A DNA stretch of 64,000 nucleotides. Origin: Methanoprimaticola sp047501175. GTDB lineage: Archaea > Thermoplasmatota > Thermoplasmata > Methanomassiliicoccales > Methanomethylophilaceae. Within the stretch, counting starts at the first letter, position 1; each line of letters opens with the position of its first letter. The notes beneath the pieces were generated by a model. That model was not told the DNA's origin and did not search any database. It saw nothing but the letters and a program-made list of their open reading frames with translations. This document shows, in pieces, positions 1-9,584 of this stretch. The stretch is from NCBI RefSeq assembly GCF_047501175.1, contig NZ_JBEQWH010000003.1:185245-249244 (forward strand), read 5' to 3'. Both the position numbers and the translations under genes were made by a program.

Positions 1-1
1 G

Positions 2-2521
2 GTCGGATGTACCAACAATGCTGTTGTTGACGCATATCTGAGTGCCGGCGGCATGGCAGGGATTGTCGGACAGATACCATCCGGGGATCCGATCGTCATC
101 TACGACTGTCACAACACAGGAGCAATAACGATCACCGGGCATGGTACCGTAGATGATGCATACACAGCCGTTGCCGGCGGTATAGCCGGACAGAATCCAG
201 GCGATAGGACCAATGTGATCGCCAACTGTAGCAATTCCGGAAAGGTATCCGGAGGGTCAGAAGGGTCACCGGTGGGTGCCCTGGCAGGAATCGCCAACTA
301 CTACACAGGATCCGTGATCGACTGCAGCAATTCCGGAGAGATCTCCGGCCATGCACATTTCTCCGCAGGCATTGTAGGGCATGGTGGCAACGTCGAGGTC
401 ATCAGCTGTGAGAACTCTGGAGGGATCTCCAACAGCTACAGTGGAGGATTCTGCTCCACACACTGTGCCGGAACGACCACGACGACGTATCGTGACATGG
501 TATTCGAGGACATCAGCGAACTGGAAAGTTCATTGGTAAAGGCTGCAAAGAAGTCAAGTGAGCTGGTGAACCAGGGTGCATCCCTATACCTGGAGAATGT
601 CACTGTCCAGGATGACTCCGGGACCTTGCAACTTCCTCAATTCCTGTCCGTCCTGATATCGGACGAATCCCTATGCGAGAAGTTGACGATCTCCGGAGAT
701 CGCTCATCATCGAACAACATCTCCGTGGGGATACCAGAATGCGATGTCACGGTCGCATCGGATGCCGCATTCGGTGACAATGGTAGAGTCACAATCACAT
801 CGGATGGGATGGTTCTCAGGAATAACTCCACCATAGGGCAGGTCATCGTGAATGGCGATGATGTCACGGTGTACAATCAGGGAACGGTCACGGGCCTGAC
901 GAGCATTGACGGCAGGACCGCCCAGGCCGGGGACAGGCTCGTCGTGTACAACGGGACCGAGTCCTACAGGGATGCGAAGATGAGCTATATCCAGGTACAA
1001 GGGATCGACAACAGGATCTACAACTACGGTACCATCGATAGGAGTGGCACAGGCCATGCGCTCAGCTTCGGCTCTGCCAGCCCTGTCGATGGAAGGAACG
1101 ATACCACGGTGATCTTCGATAACTTCGGGACCGTCATCGGCGGAAGCACCAACGGAAATTACGTGATATACGCTCCAGGCGCCACACACATCGCTCTGAC
1201 CAACCATGAGGGATCCGTCATGAAGCAAGGACAGGGAGGCAACTGGTACATCTTCTACGGATTGGACGGATACCCTAGAACAACAGGAACCCCATCCGAG
1301 AAGGGAGTCTTCGATTTCAGATACCGTCATGGGACGGTACAGGACCCCTCTGGTACTGCCGTGACCCCCATCGAGAATAATTTCGTCGGAGTTGGGGACA
1401 CCGACCGCAAGATCAACATAATCGCACAGTACGAGGTGGTGTTCAGGGACGGATCCGGAAGGAACATCGACGTGATCGTCGATTCCGGATCGACCGTGCC
1501 CTCATCCTCCATACCTACGTTCGCCAAGACCGGATACACGATGACCGGATGGACTTCGAATGGGGGTGTCTGGACTGTCACGACACCTGTGACCGCGAAC
1601 ATGACGATAGATGCGACCTGGAGGATGGATGCACCTACCGTCGAGACGGATAGCTCCTATGGGACCGATATCCCCGAGGGCGGCCATACCACCCTGACCG
1701 CGACCGCATCCCATACTCTGAATGCCACATTCTCATACCAATGGTCGAAGGATGGTGTGGAACTACCGAACGCGACCCAGAGCACCTTGGAGGTCTCGTC
1801 CTCGGGGTCGTACAGCGTGAGCGTCACGGCAACGTACGGCTCGGATTCCTCGTCCGCGACCGGCCCTGTCATCGCAGTGACCGTGTTCGAACCGGAGAAG
1901 CCGTTGCCTACGGACAAGATAGACGAGTCCGGGGATTCGAAGACCCTCGAAGGAGACTCAGAGATCATCATCGAATCCACGGACAAGCATGAGGATGTGA
2001 CCATAAACGCGGAGATCGGAGAAGTGAAACTGACCGTTCAGGGAAGCTCCGAGAAGGGATATGTACGTTTCAAGGCAGAGGTCTTGACCGACCCCGAGTC
2101 CGTACTTCCATCCGCCGAAGCGGGAATCGACATCGAGATCAAGAATTTTGACATAGACGATGAGAAGGGAATGATCGTCTCCATCCCTGTCATCGTATCG
2201 TCCAATAAGGATGTTGAAGCGATCCTCGTATACTATCTGGATGAGATCAACGATGAACTCGTCCCCATCGGAAATGGTACCCTCTCCAATGGCGAGATAT
2301 CGTTCTGGACGAATCACAACACGATATACGTCATCGACATACAGTATGAGGAGACCACATTCATCCCATTGCCCGATCGTGGTGATGGGGGCGTGGAGGT
2401 CATCCCGCCCGAGCAGCCCTCGAACGATGATGAGAGCGCCAAGGTCCTCGCATGCGCCGCCGCTGCAGTGTTTGCCGCGATCCTTGCCGTGTACATCATG
2501 TACGACTTCAAGAAGAAGTGA
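2..2521 (+). CDS. Large repeat-containing surface protein, C-terminal part (5' end outside window)
   Basis: The frame is open from base 2 with no start, so the gene begins upstream; an internal ATG lies at 53. The visible N-terminal part has glycine- and asparagine-rich repeats of the GLUG-like type, with pairs such as GGMAGIVGQ, GGIAGQNPG and NCSNSGK spaced about 40 residues apart. About residues 480-545 (from base 2) form an InlB B-type repeat with the GYTMTGW signature, followed by an Ig-like domain (FSYQWSKDGVELPN). The C-terminus has one membrane helix (ACAAAAVFAAILAVYIMY) and a short KKK tail, so the protein is probably anchored with the repeats outside the cell. It is an adhesin-like protein by architecture; no ligand can be inferred. 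It ends in TGA and is followed by a 235-base gap before a convergent transporter gene. Confidence 0.85.
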   Translation, partial: VGCTNNAVVDAYLSAGGMAGIVGQIPSGDPIVIYDCHNTGAITITGHGTVDDAYTAVAGGIAGQNPGDRTNVIANCSNSGKVSGGSEGSPVGALAGIANYYTGSVIDCSNSGEISGHAHFSAGIVGHGGNVEVISCENSGGISNSYSGGFCSTHCAGTTTTTYRDMVFEDISELESSLVKAAKKSSELVNQGASLYLENVTVQDDSGTLQLPQFLSVLISDESLCEKLTISGDRSSSNNISVGIPECDVTVASDAAFGDNGRVTITSDGMVLRNNSTIGQVIVNGDDVTVYNQGTVTGLTSIDGRTAQAGDRLVVYNGTESYRDAKMSYIQVQGIDNRIYNYGTIDRSGTGHALSFGSASPVDGRNDTTVIFDNFGTVIGGSTNGNYVIYAPGATHIALTNHEGSVMKQGQGGNWYIFYGLDGYPRTTGTPSEKGVFDFRYRHGTVQDPSGTAVTPIENNFVGVGDTDRKINIIAQYEVVFRDGSGRNIDVIVDSGSTVPSSSIPTFAKTGYTMTGWTSNGGVWTVTTPVTANMTIDATWRMDAPTVETDSSYGTDIPEGGHTTLTATASHTLNATFSYQWSKDGVELPNATQSTLEVSSSGSYSVSVTATYGSDSSSATGPVIAVTVFEPEKPLPTDKIDESGDSKTLEGDSEIIIESTDKHEDVTINAEIGEVKLTVQGSSEKGYVRFKAEVLTDPESVLPSAEAGIDIEIKNFDIDDEKGMIVSIPVIVSSNKDVEAILVYYLDEINDELVPIGNGTLSNGEISFWTNHNTIYVIDIQYEETTFIPLPDRGDGGVEVIPPEQPSNDDESAKVLACAAAAVFAAILAVYIMYDFKKK

Positions 2522-2755
2522 CCCACCTACATCGGGCGGAGACCACAGAGCCGCCCGATCAAACATCTTCGATATTTTCACATGATTCCAAGCAGCATGG
2601 TAATTCAAATACTGACGATAGAGAGGCAATCAAGACTCGAGATCCGGTGTATGGACCGGAGCAGGTGTCCAAAGGACCAGGGCCTGATGTTAACGCAACC
2701 ATCCCTGATCCTTCGGATTGTCCGACCTATCATCGAACCACTGAAGCAAGACCTA

Positions 2756-3991
2756 TCATGGTCGCCGTCGGCGGTCGGCCTCGTCTGCCGTGACCCTGAT
2801 GTCCGTGGTGGCGGAGAAGAACACGTCCGCGGACGAGTTCAGGGCGGTCTCCATGGAGTCCTGGATCACACCGATGATGAACCCGATCGCGACCATCTGC
2901 ATGGCGACGTCCCCGTCGATGCCCAGGAACGAGCATGCCATGGGGATCAGCAGCAGGGACCCTCCGGCGACCCCCGACGCGCCGCATGCCGCGACCGCCG
3001 CTATTATGCACAGCGGGGCGGCCATCAGGATCGGGACGTCCATGCCCAGGGAGAACGCGGCGCACAGGGTCATCACGGTTATCGTGATCGCCGCCCCGTT
3101 CATATTTATCGTCGCCCCCAGTGGAATCGACACGGAGCAGAAGTCCATGTTGAGCCCGAGCCTCCTGCACAGGTCCAGGTTGACGGGTATGTTGGCCGCG
3201 GAGGACCTCGTGAAGAACGCGGTGACCGCACTGGTGCGTAGGCACTCATACAGCAGGGGATAGGGGTTGCGCCTCATGGCCAGCGCCGAGATGACAGGAT
3301 TGGTGACGAACATCACGACGGCCATGCATGCGACCAGCAGCACGATGAGCATGCCGTAGTCGGCGAACACCTCCAGCCCGTTCGTGGACACCGTCTCGTA
3401 GACGAGCCCGAGTATCCCGATGGGAGCGAACTCGATGATCACGACCACCGCCTTGACGACTATGTCCGAGACGTTGGTCATGACCCTCACCGTGGCCTCG
3501 TTCGCCACGGTGCGCATGACCATGCCGATCAGGACCGCCCAGAACAGGATGCACAGGTAGTTCCCCTCGATCAGCGCGGTGACCGGGTTGGAGACCATGC
3601 CTATCAGGAGCCCGGATATCAGCTCGGCTATCCCCTCGCCGTCGTACTCCCCTCCGGGCGGGATGTCGAGGTCGACCGTCACGGGGAACGCGTACGAGAA
3701 CACGGTGGCGACGACGGTCGCGACGATGGTGCTCCCCACGTACAGCATGAGGACCATCCTGAACCTCCTGCCGTGACCGCTGACCTGCTTCGACAGCGAG
3801 CTCATCACCAGCAGCATGACCAGGATCGGGGCTATGGCCTTCAGCGCCCCGACGAACATGGACCCCAGTGTGGAGAGGAACGGTATCCCCGGCAGGGTAA
3901 GCGCGAGAACGGCACCGATCGCCAGTCCCGCGACGATCCTTATCACCAGGTTGACGGATGTCCACCTCTCGTAGAGGTCTCTCAGGCCCAT
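2756..3991 (-). CDS. sstT: Sodium:serine/threonine symporter, SstT type
   Basis: A member of the dicarboxylate/amino acid:cation symporter (DAACS) family, closest in sequence to SstT, which imports serine and threonine with sodium. Family signatures are FFTRSSAANIPVN, SVSIPLGATINMNGAAI, GASGVAGGSLLLIP and DSMETALNSS, which make the substrate and sodium site. Length is about 411 residues with many hydrophobic helices, normal for SstT. I chose the ATG at 3991 because the protein then starts just before the first helix, as in bacterial SstT; an ATG at 4015 is also possible, and a longer frame to 4078 is unlikely. It lies tail-to-tail with the surface protein at 2-2521 and downstream of the FG-GAP gene on the same strand. 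SstT is mainly bacterial, so transfer is possible but not shown. Confidence 0.9.
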   Translation of the reverse strand: MGLRDLYERWTSVNLVIRIVAGLAIGAVLALTLPGIPFLSTLGSMFVGALKAIAPILVMLLVMSSLSKQVSGHGRRFRMVLMLYVGSTIVATVVATVFSYAFPVTVDLDIPPGGEYDGEGIAELISGLLIGMVSNPVTALIEGNYLCILFWAVLIGMVMRTVANEATVRVMTNVSDIVVKAVVVIIEFAPIGILGLVYETVSTNGLEVFADYGMLIVLLVACMAVVMFVTNPVISALAMRRNPYPLLYECLRTSAVTAFFTRSSAANIPVNLDLCRRLGLNMDFCSVSIPLGATINMNGAAITITVMTLCAAFSLGMDVPILMAAPLCIIAAVAACGASGVAGGSLLLIPMACSFLGIDGDVAMQMVAIGFIIGVIQDSMETALNSSADVFFSATTDIRVTADEADRRRRP

Positions 3992-4088
3992 GTCCCGGAG
4001 AGATGGGACGGACATAAAAAGGGTCCTGTCCCATCGGCGGTCCGGAACGTGTTTGGTCGGGGGACAGGCCCCCGACATGTGGTTCGGG

Positions 4089-7000
4089 TCAGCGCTTCCT
4101 GAACGCGGAGACCAGGAGCATCGCGCTGAGCAGCATCAGTATGACCGACCCGGCCACCAGGACCGGTCCGGAGTCCGTCTCGGGCTCCGGGACGTACTCG
4201 TAGATCATGTATCCGTTGGCGTAGATCAGGAGGTCCTCCGACAGGAGCGAGAAGCTCAGGTCCCTGTCGCAGTACCAGAGGTCCGCACGGTCGCCCTCGC
4301 TGAGCTCGGTCTTCAGGAAGAGCACGATGTGCTCGTCGATCTTCTTGAAGGACTCCGGACCGACGACTATGGAGTTCCTGTCCGCACCGGTCAGCGTGAT
4401 GTGGTCCGGCACCATCGGCCTCCCGGCGGTCACCATGTGGTTGGCCCCGCTGACGCGGGTGTCCTTGTAGCCGGTGACGGGGAGGCTCGGGTTCTTCTCC
4501 TCCACGGTGCCGGCCGTCCTGTACGACTCGATCCTGAAGTCCACGGAGTTGTTGGATATCGCGGAGAGCCCGTCGACCTTGACCCACACGGTCCTGTCCT
4601 CCGGCTCGGGGTACAGCGTACCGTCGAACGACTCCCACCCGTCTGTGACGCTGCCTACGTACACGCCGAATCCCAGCACGTTGCCGTCGACCGTGTACCA
4701 GTTGTTCTGCCACTTGACCTGCAGCCTGTACCCGTCGGCGTTCATGTCCGGGCGATCGTTGAGCCCCGGGAGGGTGACCTGCAGGCATATCGAATCGTTC
4801 GTCGGGTTGTAGGGGTCGTCCTCGTCGGTGCCGTCGGGGATGTACACGTCAGGGGTGATGGACGCGAGCTTCGCGGCGGACGTGTGGTTGGTCACCGTGT
4901 ATCCGACATGGACGTACTCGTTGACGTTCCCGTGCTCGTCCGTGAGCTGGCGCATCTCCGCCCATATGCTCCCGGTCATCGTGTACTGCGAGAGGACGCT
5001 CTTGGCCTCGTTGACGTTGCCCAGGTAGTTGACCTGCATGCCGTTGTAGAGGTCGGACGAGAACGCCATCCCGCTGAGGTCCGTGCTGGTCGTTGTCCTG
5101 GTCCCTCCGAGCTGCATCGACCCGCCTATATTCACGATGCCGAAGAACAGGCTGGCCTGGATGGAGACGTCGACGTATCCTCCGCCGGCGTACGCCTCCC
5201 CGGTGGACTTGCTCAGGTCCACCTCCTGGTGGACTGTCGCGCTGTTCCCCGCGCCCTTGTAGTAGACGTCCCTCTGCTGCAGGGGGTCGGTAGGCTTGCC
5301 GGTGTAGGTGGTTACGTCCCCCTCCTCGACGCCGTAGGACGGTATCGTCGGGAGATCGACGAAATCGGAGGACAGGTCGGCCATCAGACCGTTGTAGTTG
5401 GTGATGAACTCGTTGTACTCCTCCCTGTCGAACATGGTCTGGACGGGATCGCGGTACGTGGGCACGTACTGGTACGACTCAGTGTATCCCGTGCCGGACG
5501 GGACGTACACCTTGTAGAAGTACATGTCAGTCGGGATGACGTACGCGGCCACGGTGTCGTGGGACGAGGTGTACGACGATGAGAACTGCAGCGTGTTCGA
5601 CGATGAGAACGTCTTGTCATGGCTCATCATGACCGCGGCCTCCGCCTTCACTATCGCATCCAGCCCTCCGGAGGGGCCTATCTCGAAGTGGCAGGTGGAG
5701 TCCACCGACTCCGTGTGTGAGTCGTACTTGGTGAAGCTCGTCTTGCCGATCGCGTCGGCGCCTCCGAGCAGTATATCGGCGAGGTCCATGTCGTACGGGA
5801 CGGCCTCGAGGACGGCGATCACGGTGGGGTCCGTGTAGGTGAAGAGCCTCGCCATGTAGTCCACATAGTAGGTGTCGTTGTCATAGTTCCCGACGAACGC
5901 CCTCCCGACGTTGTACAGCCCCCATCCGCGGAGGTCGCGGTACGGCTCCGTCAGGTTCACGCTGTACAGGTGGGCGCACTCGGGGTTGTCCGAGTACGAG
6001 TAGACCACGAACACCCACTCGGTGTCCCCGTTGTCGAAGTTGGACTGGAGGTCCGCGGCGTAGAACACCATGAAGTCGTCCCTGGCGCTGTAGTTCTCGG
6101 GGTCCTGGTTCAGTATGGACCCGATGTTCACGGCGTGACAGGCGACGTTGTTGTTGTCCATGACCTTGCCCAGCTCGCTGACCTTCTTGTACACCTTGAA
6201 CGAACCGTCCCTGTACTCGTAGAACCACTTGTCGAAGTAGGCCTGGTCGTGGGTCCTGCCGTTCTCCGGACCGCTCATGCTCCCGCCGTACAGCGGGACG
6301 GTCCAGTTGCACCAGTTCGGGGACCTGCAGAGGCCCGACGGGTTGTCGCTGTTGTCCGTGAGGAATATCGACGTGTCGGCCAGGTCGTGGCCGTTCATCG
6401 CGTAGTGCTTGCTGAAGTCCTTGTTGTCCTGCAGGTAGCGGGTGGATGCCGTGCCATTGTCGTCGCCCAGGATGGTGAGCCCCCTGGGATTGACCGACGA
6501 GGACATCTCGGAGTACTCCAGATAGGTGAGGTAGAGCTCTCCCGCGGAGTGGTTCCAGTTCTTCGTGTAGGAGACGTCGGTGTTGGTGTTGTCCCACAGG
6601 AACCCTCCGACGACGATCTCGGTCCTCCCGTCGTTGTCGATGTCGGCGCATGCCACGGATGTCATGACGGAATCGAGCATGGAGCTGCTGTTCTTGGGAT
6701 CGTGGACGGTCATCCTGACCCACTTGGCGGTAGCGCCCATGCTGTCGCCGTAGTTGACGACCCCTATGTCGGTGAACTCGCTGTTCCCGGCGATCCCGTC
6801 CTTGTAGTATCCCCTTGCCACGACCAGCTCGTCGACGCCGTCGTCATCCACGTCCCCGGAGGACATGGACACGGGCGTGAACAGCGTGTTGTGGTATCCG
6901 GAGTACGACGGCACGGGCGTGGACGAGCGCAGCTCCAGCTGGAGCGTGCTCTGGTCCAGCGAGAACACGAGGATGTTCGTGATGTGGTGGACCGCGATGT

Positions 7001-7691
7001 CCTCGTTCCCGTCTCCGTCGAAGTCGCCGACCGCGTAGTCGAGGATGTTCGTCGACTGGATCGACGTCACGATGTTGATCTGGTCCAGGGGATACGGGCC
7101 CGTCCCTCCGGCCGCATCGACGGAGACGACCGACGAATCGACGCCGTTCATGACCGCGAGCTTCAGTTCCCCCGTACCGTTGTCGTAGTACAGGTTGCAG
7201 TACCAGTCCTGCTTGGCGAACCCGCTCTCGTCCCACCTGGTCCCGGGCGCCCTGTGTGCGTCCGCGTTGTTCTGCGTCAGAGCGGCGGCGAACGAGATGG
7301 AGTGGTTGGAATCCGTGTTGATGTTCGTGTGGTCCACACGGATGTTCTCCCCGGAACTGACCTCATGGACCTCGTATGTGGAATCGGCCCCTCCGTACCA
7401 GTAGACGAGTTCCAACGGGGATATCCCCACCGGGTTGTTGCCTATCGGATCGTCTATGTCCGAGGGTGCGGCGTCCTTTATGCCGAACACCGATTCGAGA
7501 TATTCGGACTGCATCGTGTACGACCCGTCGCCATTGTCCACGAGGGCCAATGCCGGTAGGTCACTCCCCTCCACGTCCGCCGCCGTGTATGCGGCCTGCG
7601 CAGCATCGGCGGTGGAAATGTCGGAGAGCGGCATGACTGTGACGACCATCATAAGCGCGACGGCCGTCGCCAGTAACATTCTCCCCTTCAT
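4089..7691 (-). CDS. Very large secreted FG-GAP repeat protein with C-terminal anchor
   Basis: 1200 residues. It has a signal peptide at about 1-31 (MLLATAVALMMVVTVM) and a C-terminal membrane helix at about 1170-1195 followed by RKR, so it is probably a surface-anchored protein. Three FG-GAP/VCBS-like calcium motifs are visible near residues 223 (DFDGDGNED), 279 (DVDDDGVDE) and 350 (DIDNDGRTE), the pattern of integrin-alpha-type beta-propeller blades. The remaining 800 residues are rich in Tyr, Asp, Ser and Thr, with no enzyme motif I recognise. It is transcribed alone, with catalase upstream on the same strand. It is likely to act in adhesion or cell-surface structure, but no partner is shown. 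TGA stop. Confidence 0.85.
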   Translation of the reverse strand: MKGRMLLATAVALMMVVTVMPLSDISTADAAQAAYTAADVEGSDLPALALVDNGDGSYTMQSEYLESVFGIKDAAPSDIDDPIGNNPVGISPLELVYWYGGADSTYEVHEVSSGENIRVDHTNINTDSNHSISFAAALTQNNADAHRAPGTRWDESGFAKQDWYCNLYYDNGTGELKLAVMNGVDSSVVSVDAAGGTGPYPLDQINIVTSIQSTNILDYAVGDFDGDGNEDIAVHHITNILVFSLDQSTLQLELRSSTPVPSYSGYHNTLFTPVSMSSGDVDDDGVDELVVARGYYKDGIAGNSEFTDIGVVNYGDSMGATAKWVRMTVHDPKNSSSMLDSVMTSVACADIDNDGRTEIVVGGFLWDNTNTDVSYTKNWNHSAGELYLTYLEYSEMSSSVNPRGLTILGDDNGTASTRYLQDNKDFSKHYAMNGHDLADTSIFLTDNSDNPSGLCRSPNWCNWTVPLYGGSMSGPENGRTHDQAYFDKWFYEYRDGSFKVYKKVSELGKVMDNNNVACHAVNIGSILNQDPENYSARDDFMVFYAADLQSNFDNGDTEWVFVVYSYSDNPECAHLYSVNLTEPYRDLRGWGLYNVGRAFVGNYDNDTYYVDYMARLFTYTDPTVIAVLEAVPYDMDLADILLGGADAIGKTSFTKYDSHTESVDSTCHFEIGPSGGLDAIVKAEAAVMMSHDKTFSSSNTLQFSSSYTSSHDTVAAYVIPTDMYFYKVYVPSGTGYTESYQYVPTYRDPVQTMFDREEYNEFITNYNGLMADLSSDFVDLPTIPSYGVEEGDVTTYTGKPTDPLQQRDVYYKGAGNSATVHQEVDLSKSTGEAYAGGGYVDVSIQASLFFGIVNIGGSMQLGGTRTTTSTDLSGMAFSSDLYNGMQVNYLGNVNEAKSVLSQYTMTGSIWAEMRQLTDEHGNVNEYVHVGYTVTNHTSAAKLASITPDVYIPDGTDEDDPYNPTNDSICLQVTLPGLNDRPDMNADGYRLQVKWQNNWYTVDGNVLGFGVYVGSVTDGWESFDGTLYPEPEDRTVWVKVDGLSAISNNSVDFRIESYRTAGTVEEKNPSLPVTGYKDTRVSGANHMVTAGRPMVPDHITLTGADRNSIVVGPESFKKIDEHIVLFLKTELSEGDRADLWYCDRDLSFSLLSEDLLIYANGYMIYEYVPEPETDSGPVLVAGSVILMLLSAMLLVSAFRKR

Positions 7692-7925
7692 GGAAAGAAA
7701 TCGGTTTATGTTCTTAAATCAACCCTCCTAAAACCGTATGTTCCAGAGGTATCGGAATCCATATGAAGAGACCTTCCAGTCGGATGTCCGAGCGAGGATC
7801 GTCGACCATCGGCGGCGGATCCACCCCCAGACATCGCGATCCGGACCGTTCGCATCATGCTCTGACCCGATGGACCTCGGATGCGTCCGCCGCGGACACA
7901 TACAGGTGCTGAGATATGGAATGGT

Positions 7926-7947
7926 GGCATCCCCTCCGGGGGATGCC
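7926..7947 (-). terminator. Hairpin just past katA
   Basis: A perfect 9-base inverted repeat, GGCATCCCC and GGGGATGCC, with a TCCG loop, begins 8 bases after the catalase stop. It could end or protect the katA transcript. No strong T-run follows on the minus strand, so the terminator role is inferred. Confidence 0.45.
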
Positions 7948-7954
7948 GTTTGTG

Positions 7955-9463
7955 TCACGCGGAACGGGTGGCCTCCCTGAGCTCCGTCTCCGAGAGACCT
8001 GCCATCCCGGCCACCTTCTCCGGGTCCAGGCCCATTGCCTGCGCCAGGCGCGTCCCGTATCCGGGATCGGCCCTGTAGCAGTGTGCGGCGTGGCGATACT
8101 TGATGTTCTCCGTCACGGAGGCCATGTTCCTTGCGGTGTTGTCTATGAGCGCGGCCCTTCCCTCGTCGGTCATCAGCCTGTAGAGGTCCCCGGGCTGGCG
8201 GAACACATCGTCATCCCTGTCGTCCAGGGGGTCGTAGCGCTGCATGTCGCCGTCGATGCGGAGGGGCGGCTCCTCCTCGCCGTTGTTCGCCCACTCACCG
8301 TAGCTGTTGGGGATGTACGCCTTCCTCGACCCGTAGTTGCCGTCGACCCTCATCTGACCGTCGCGGTGGTACGAGTTCACGGGACACTTCGGGGCGTTGA
8401 CCGGGATGAGGTTGTGGTTCACACCGAGCCTGTACCTCTGTGCATCGCCGTACGCGAACACCCTTCCCTGGAGCAGCTTGTCGGGCGAGAGGCCGAGACC
8501 GGGGACGAGGTTGGTCGGTGCAAACGCGGCCTGCTCCACGTCCGCGAAGTAGTTCTCGGGATTGCGGTTGAGCTCCAGCACCCCGACCTCGATGAGCGGG
8601 AACTCGCCGTGCGGCCAGACCTTCGTTATGTCGAAGGGGTTCTCGTGATAATCGCGGGCCTGCTCCTCGGTCATCACCTGTATGTACATCGTCCATCTCG
8701 GGAACTCGCCCCTCTCGATGGCATCGAACAGGTCGTGCTGGTTGCTCTCCCTGTCCCTCCCGATGACCTCCTCCGCCTCCGCATCCGTCAGGTTCCTGAT
8801 CCCCTGCTGCGTCCTCAGGGTGTACTTGACCCATGTGCGGACGCCTTCGGAGTTGATCATGCTGTACGTATGGCTCCCGAACCCGTGCATGTGCCTGTAC
8901 GATGCGGGTATGCCGCGGTCGGACATCACTATGGTGACCTGGTGCAGCGCCTCCGAGATCATCGTCCAGAAGTCCCAGTTGTTCTGCGCGGAGCGCATGT
9001 TCGTCCTGGGGTCCCTCTTGACCGCATGGTTGAGGTCGGGGAACCTGAGCGGGTCCCTTATGAAGAACACGGGAGTGTTGTTCCCCACCAGGTCCCAGTT
9101 GCCCTCGTCGGTGTAGAACTTCATGGCGAACCCGCGTATGTCCCTCTCGGCGTCGGCGGCTCCCCTCTCCCCCGCGACGGTGGAGAACCTGACGAAGACG
9201 TCGGTCTCCTTGCCGACCTCGGAGAAGAGGCTCGCCTTCGTGAAGCGGGTTATGTCGTTGGTGACCGTGAACCTGCCGAACGCCCCGGACCCTTTGGCAT
9301 GCATGCGCCTCTCCGGGATGACCTCCCTGTCGAAATGGGCCATCTTCTCCAGGAACCATGCATCCTGGAGCATCATCGGACCCCTGGGTCCGGCCGTCAA
9401 CGAGTTCTCTGCATTGGGCACCGGTGCGCCATTCTTGCTTGTAAGGTTCCTTTGAGAATCCAT
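7955..9463 (-). CDS. katA: Monofunctional heme catalase
   Basis: 502 residues, the small-subunit clade length. It breaks hydrogen peroxide into water and oxygen. The distal histidine is H55 (ERRMHAKGSG), the distal asparagine N128 (LVGNNTPVFF) and the proximal heme tyrosine Y338 (RVFAYGDAQRYR), with the spacing of bovine H74/N147/Y357. All the surrounding family motifs are intact. The start at 9463 has a TATA-like TATTTAAA about 25-31 bases upstream, so the message may be leaderless. It is unusual in a strict anaerobe and needs heme b; the hem operon at 23810-30297 reaches only sirohydrochlorin, so heme must be made by other genes (for example the Ahb route) or taken from outside. Transfer from bacteria is plausible. 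Confidence 0.95.
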   Translation of the reverse strand: MDSQRNLTSKNGAPVPNAENSLTAGPRGPMMLQDAWFLEKMAHFDREVIPERRMHAKGSGAFGRFTVTNDITRFTKASLFSEVGKETDVFVRFSTVAGERGAADAERDIRGFAMKFYTDEGNWDLVGNNTPVFFIRDPLRFPDLNHAVKRDPRTNMRSAQNNWDFWTMISEALHQVTIVMSDRGIPASYRHMHGFGSHTYSMINSEGVRTWVKYTLRTQQGIRNLTDAEAEEVIGRDRESNQHDLFDAIERGEFPRWTMYIQVMTEEQARDYHENPFDITKVWPHGEFPLIEVGVLELNRNPENYFADVEQAAFAPTNLVPGLGLSPDKLLQGRVFAYGDAQRYRLGVNHNLIPVNAPKCPVNSYHRDGQMRVDGNYGSRKAYIPNSYGEWANNGEEEPPLRIDGDMQRYDPLDDRDDDVFRQPGDLYRLMTDEGRAALIDNTARNMASVTENIKYRHAAHCYRADPGYGTRLAQAMGLDPEKVAGMAGLSETELREATRSA

Positions 9464-9486
9464 GGATGGGGACCGTGATACTCGCT

Positions 9487-9494
9487 TTAAATAC
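9487..9494 (-). promoter_or_regulatory. TATA box for katA
   Basis: TATTTAAA on the minus strand, about 25-31 bases before the catalase ATG at 9463. The spacing fits archaeal transcription starting at or next to the start codon. A hairpin GGGTTT-TT-AAACCC at 9509-9522 lies just behind it and may end the upstream GTPase transcript. Confidence 0.5.
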
Positions 9495-9584
9495 TATGTA
9501 CTCAGGATGGGTTTTTAAACCCCCGATACGGAGAAGGATGAGGGGATGTCCGGGGATGTCCCGGATCCCCCTCGTGATGGTTTG

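Noticed and set aside
3990..5582. Open frame opposite the FG-GAP gene
   Set aside because: No domain, composition typical of antisense reading, and the other strand has a signal peptide, repeats and anchor.
7916..9478. Long open frame opposite the catalase gene
   Set aside because: It mirrors the catalase codons on the other strand, has no recognisable domain, and such shadows are common in this GC-rich sequence.
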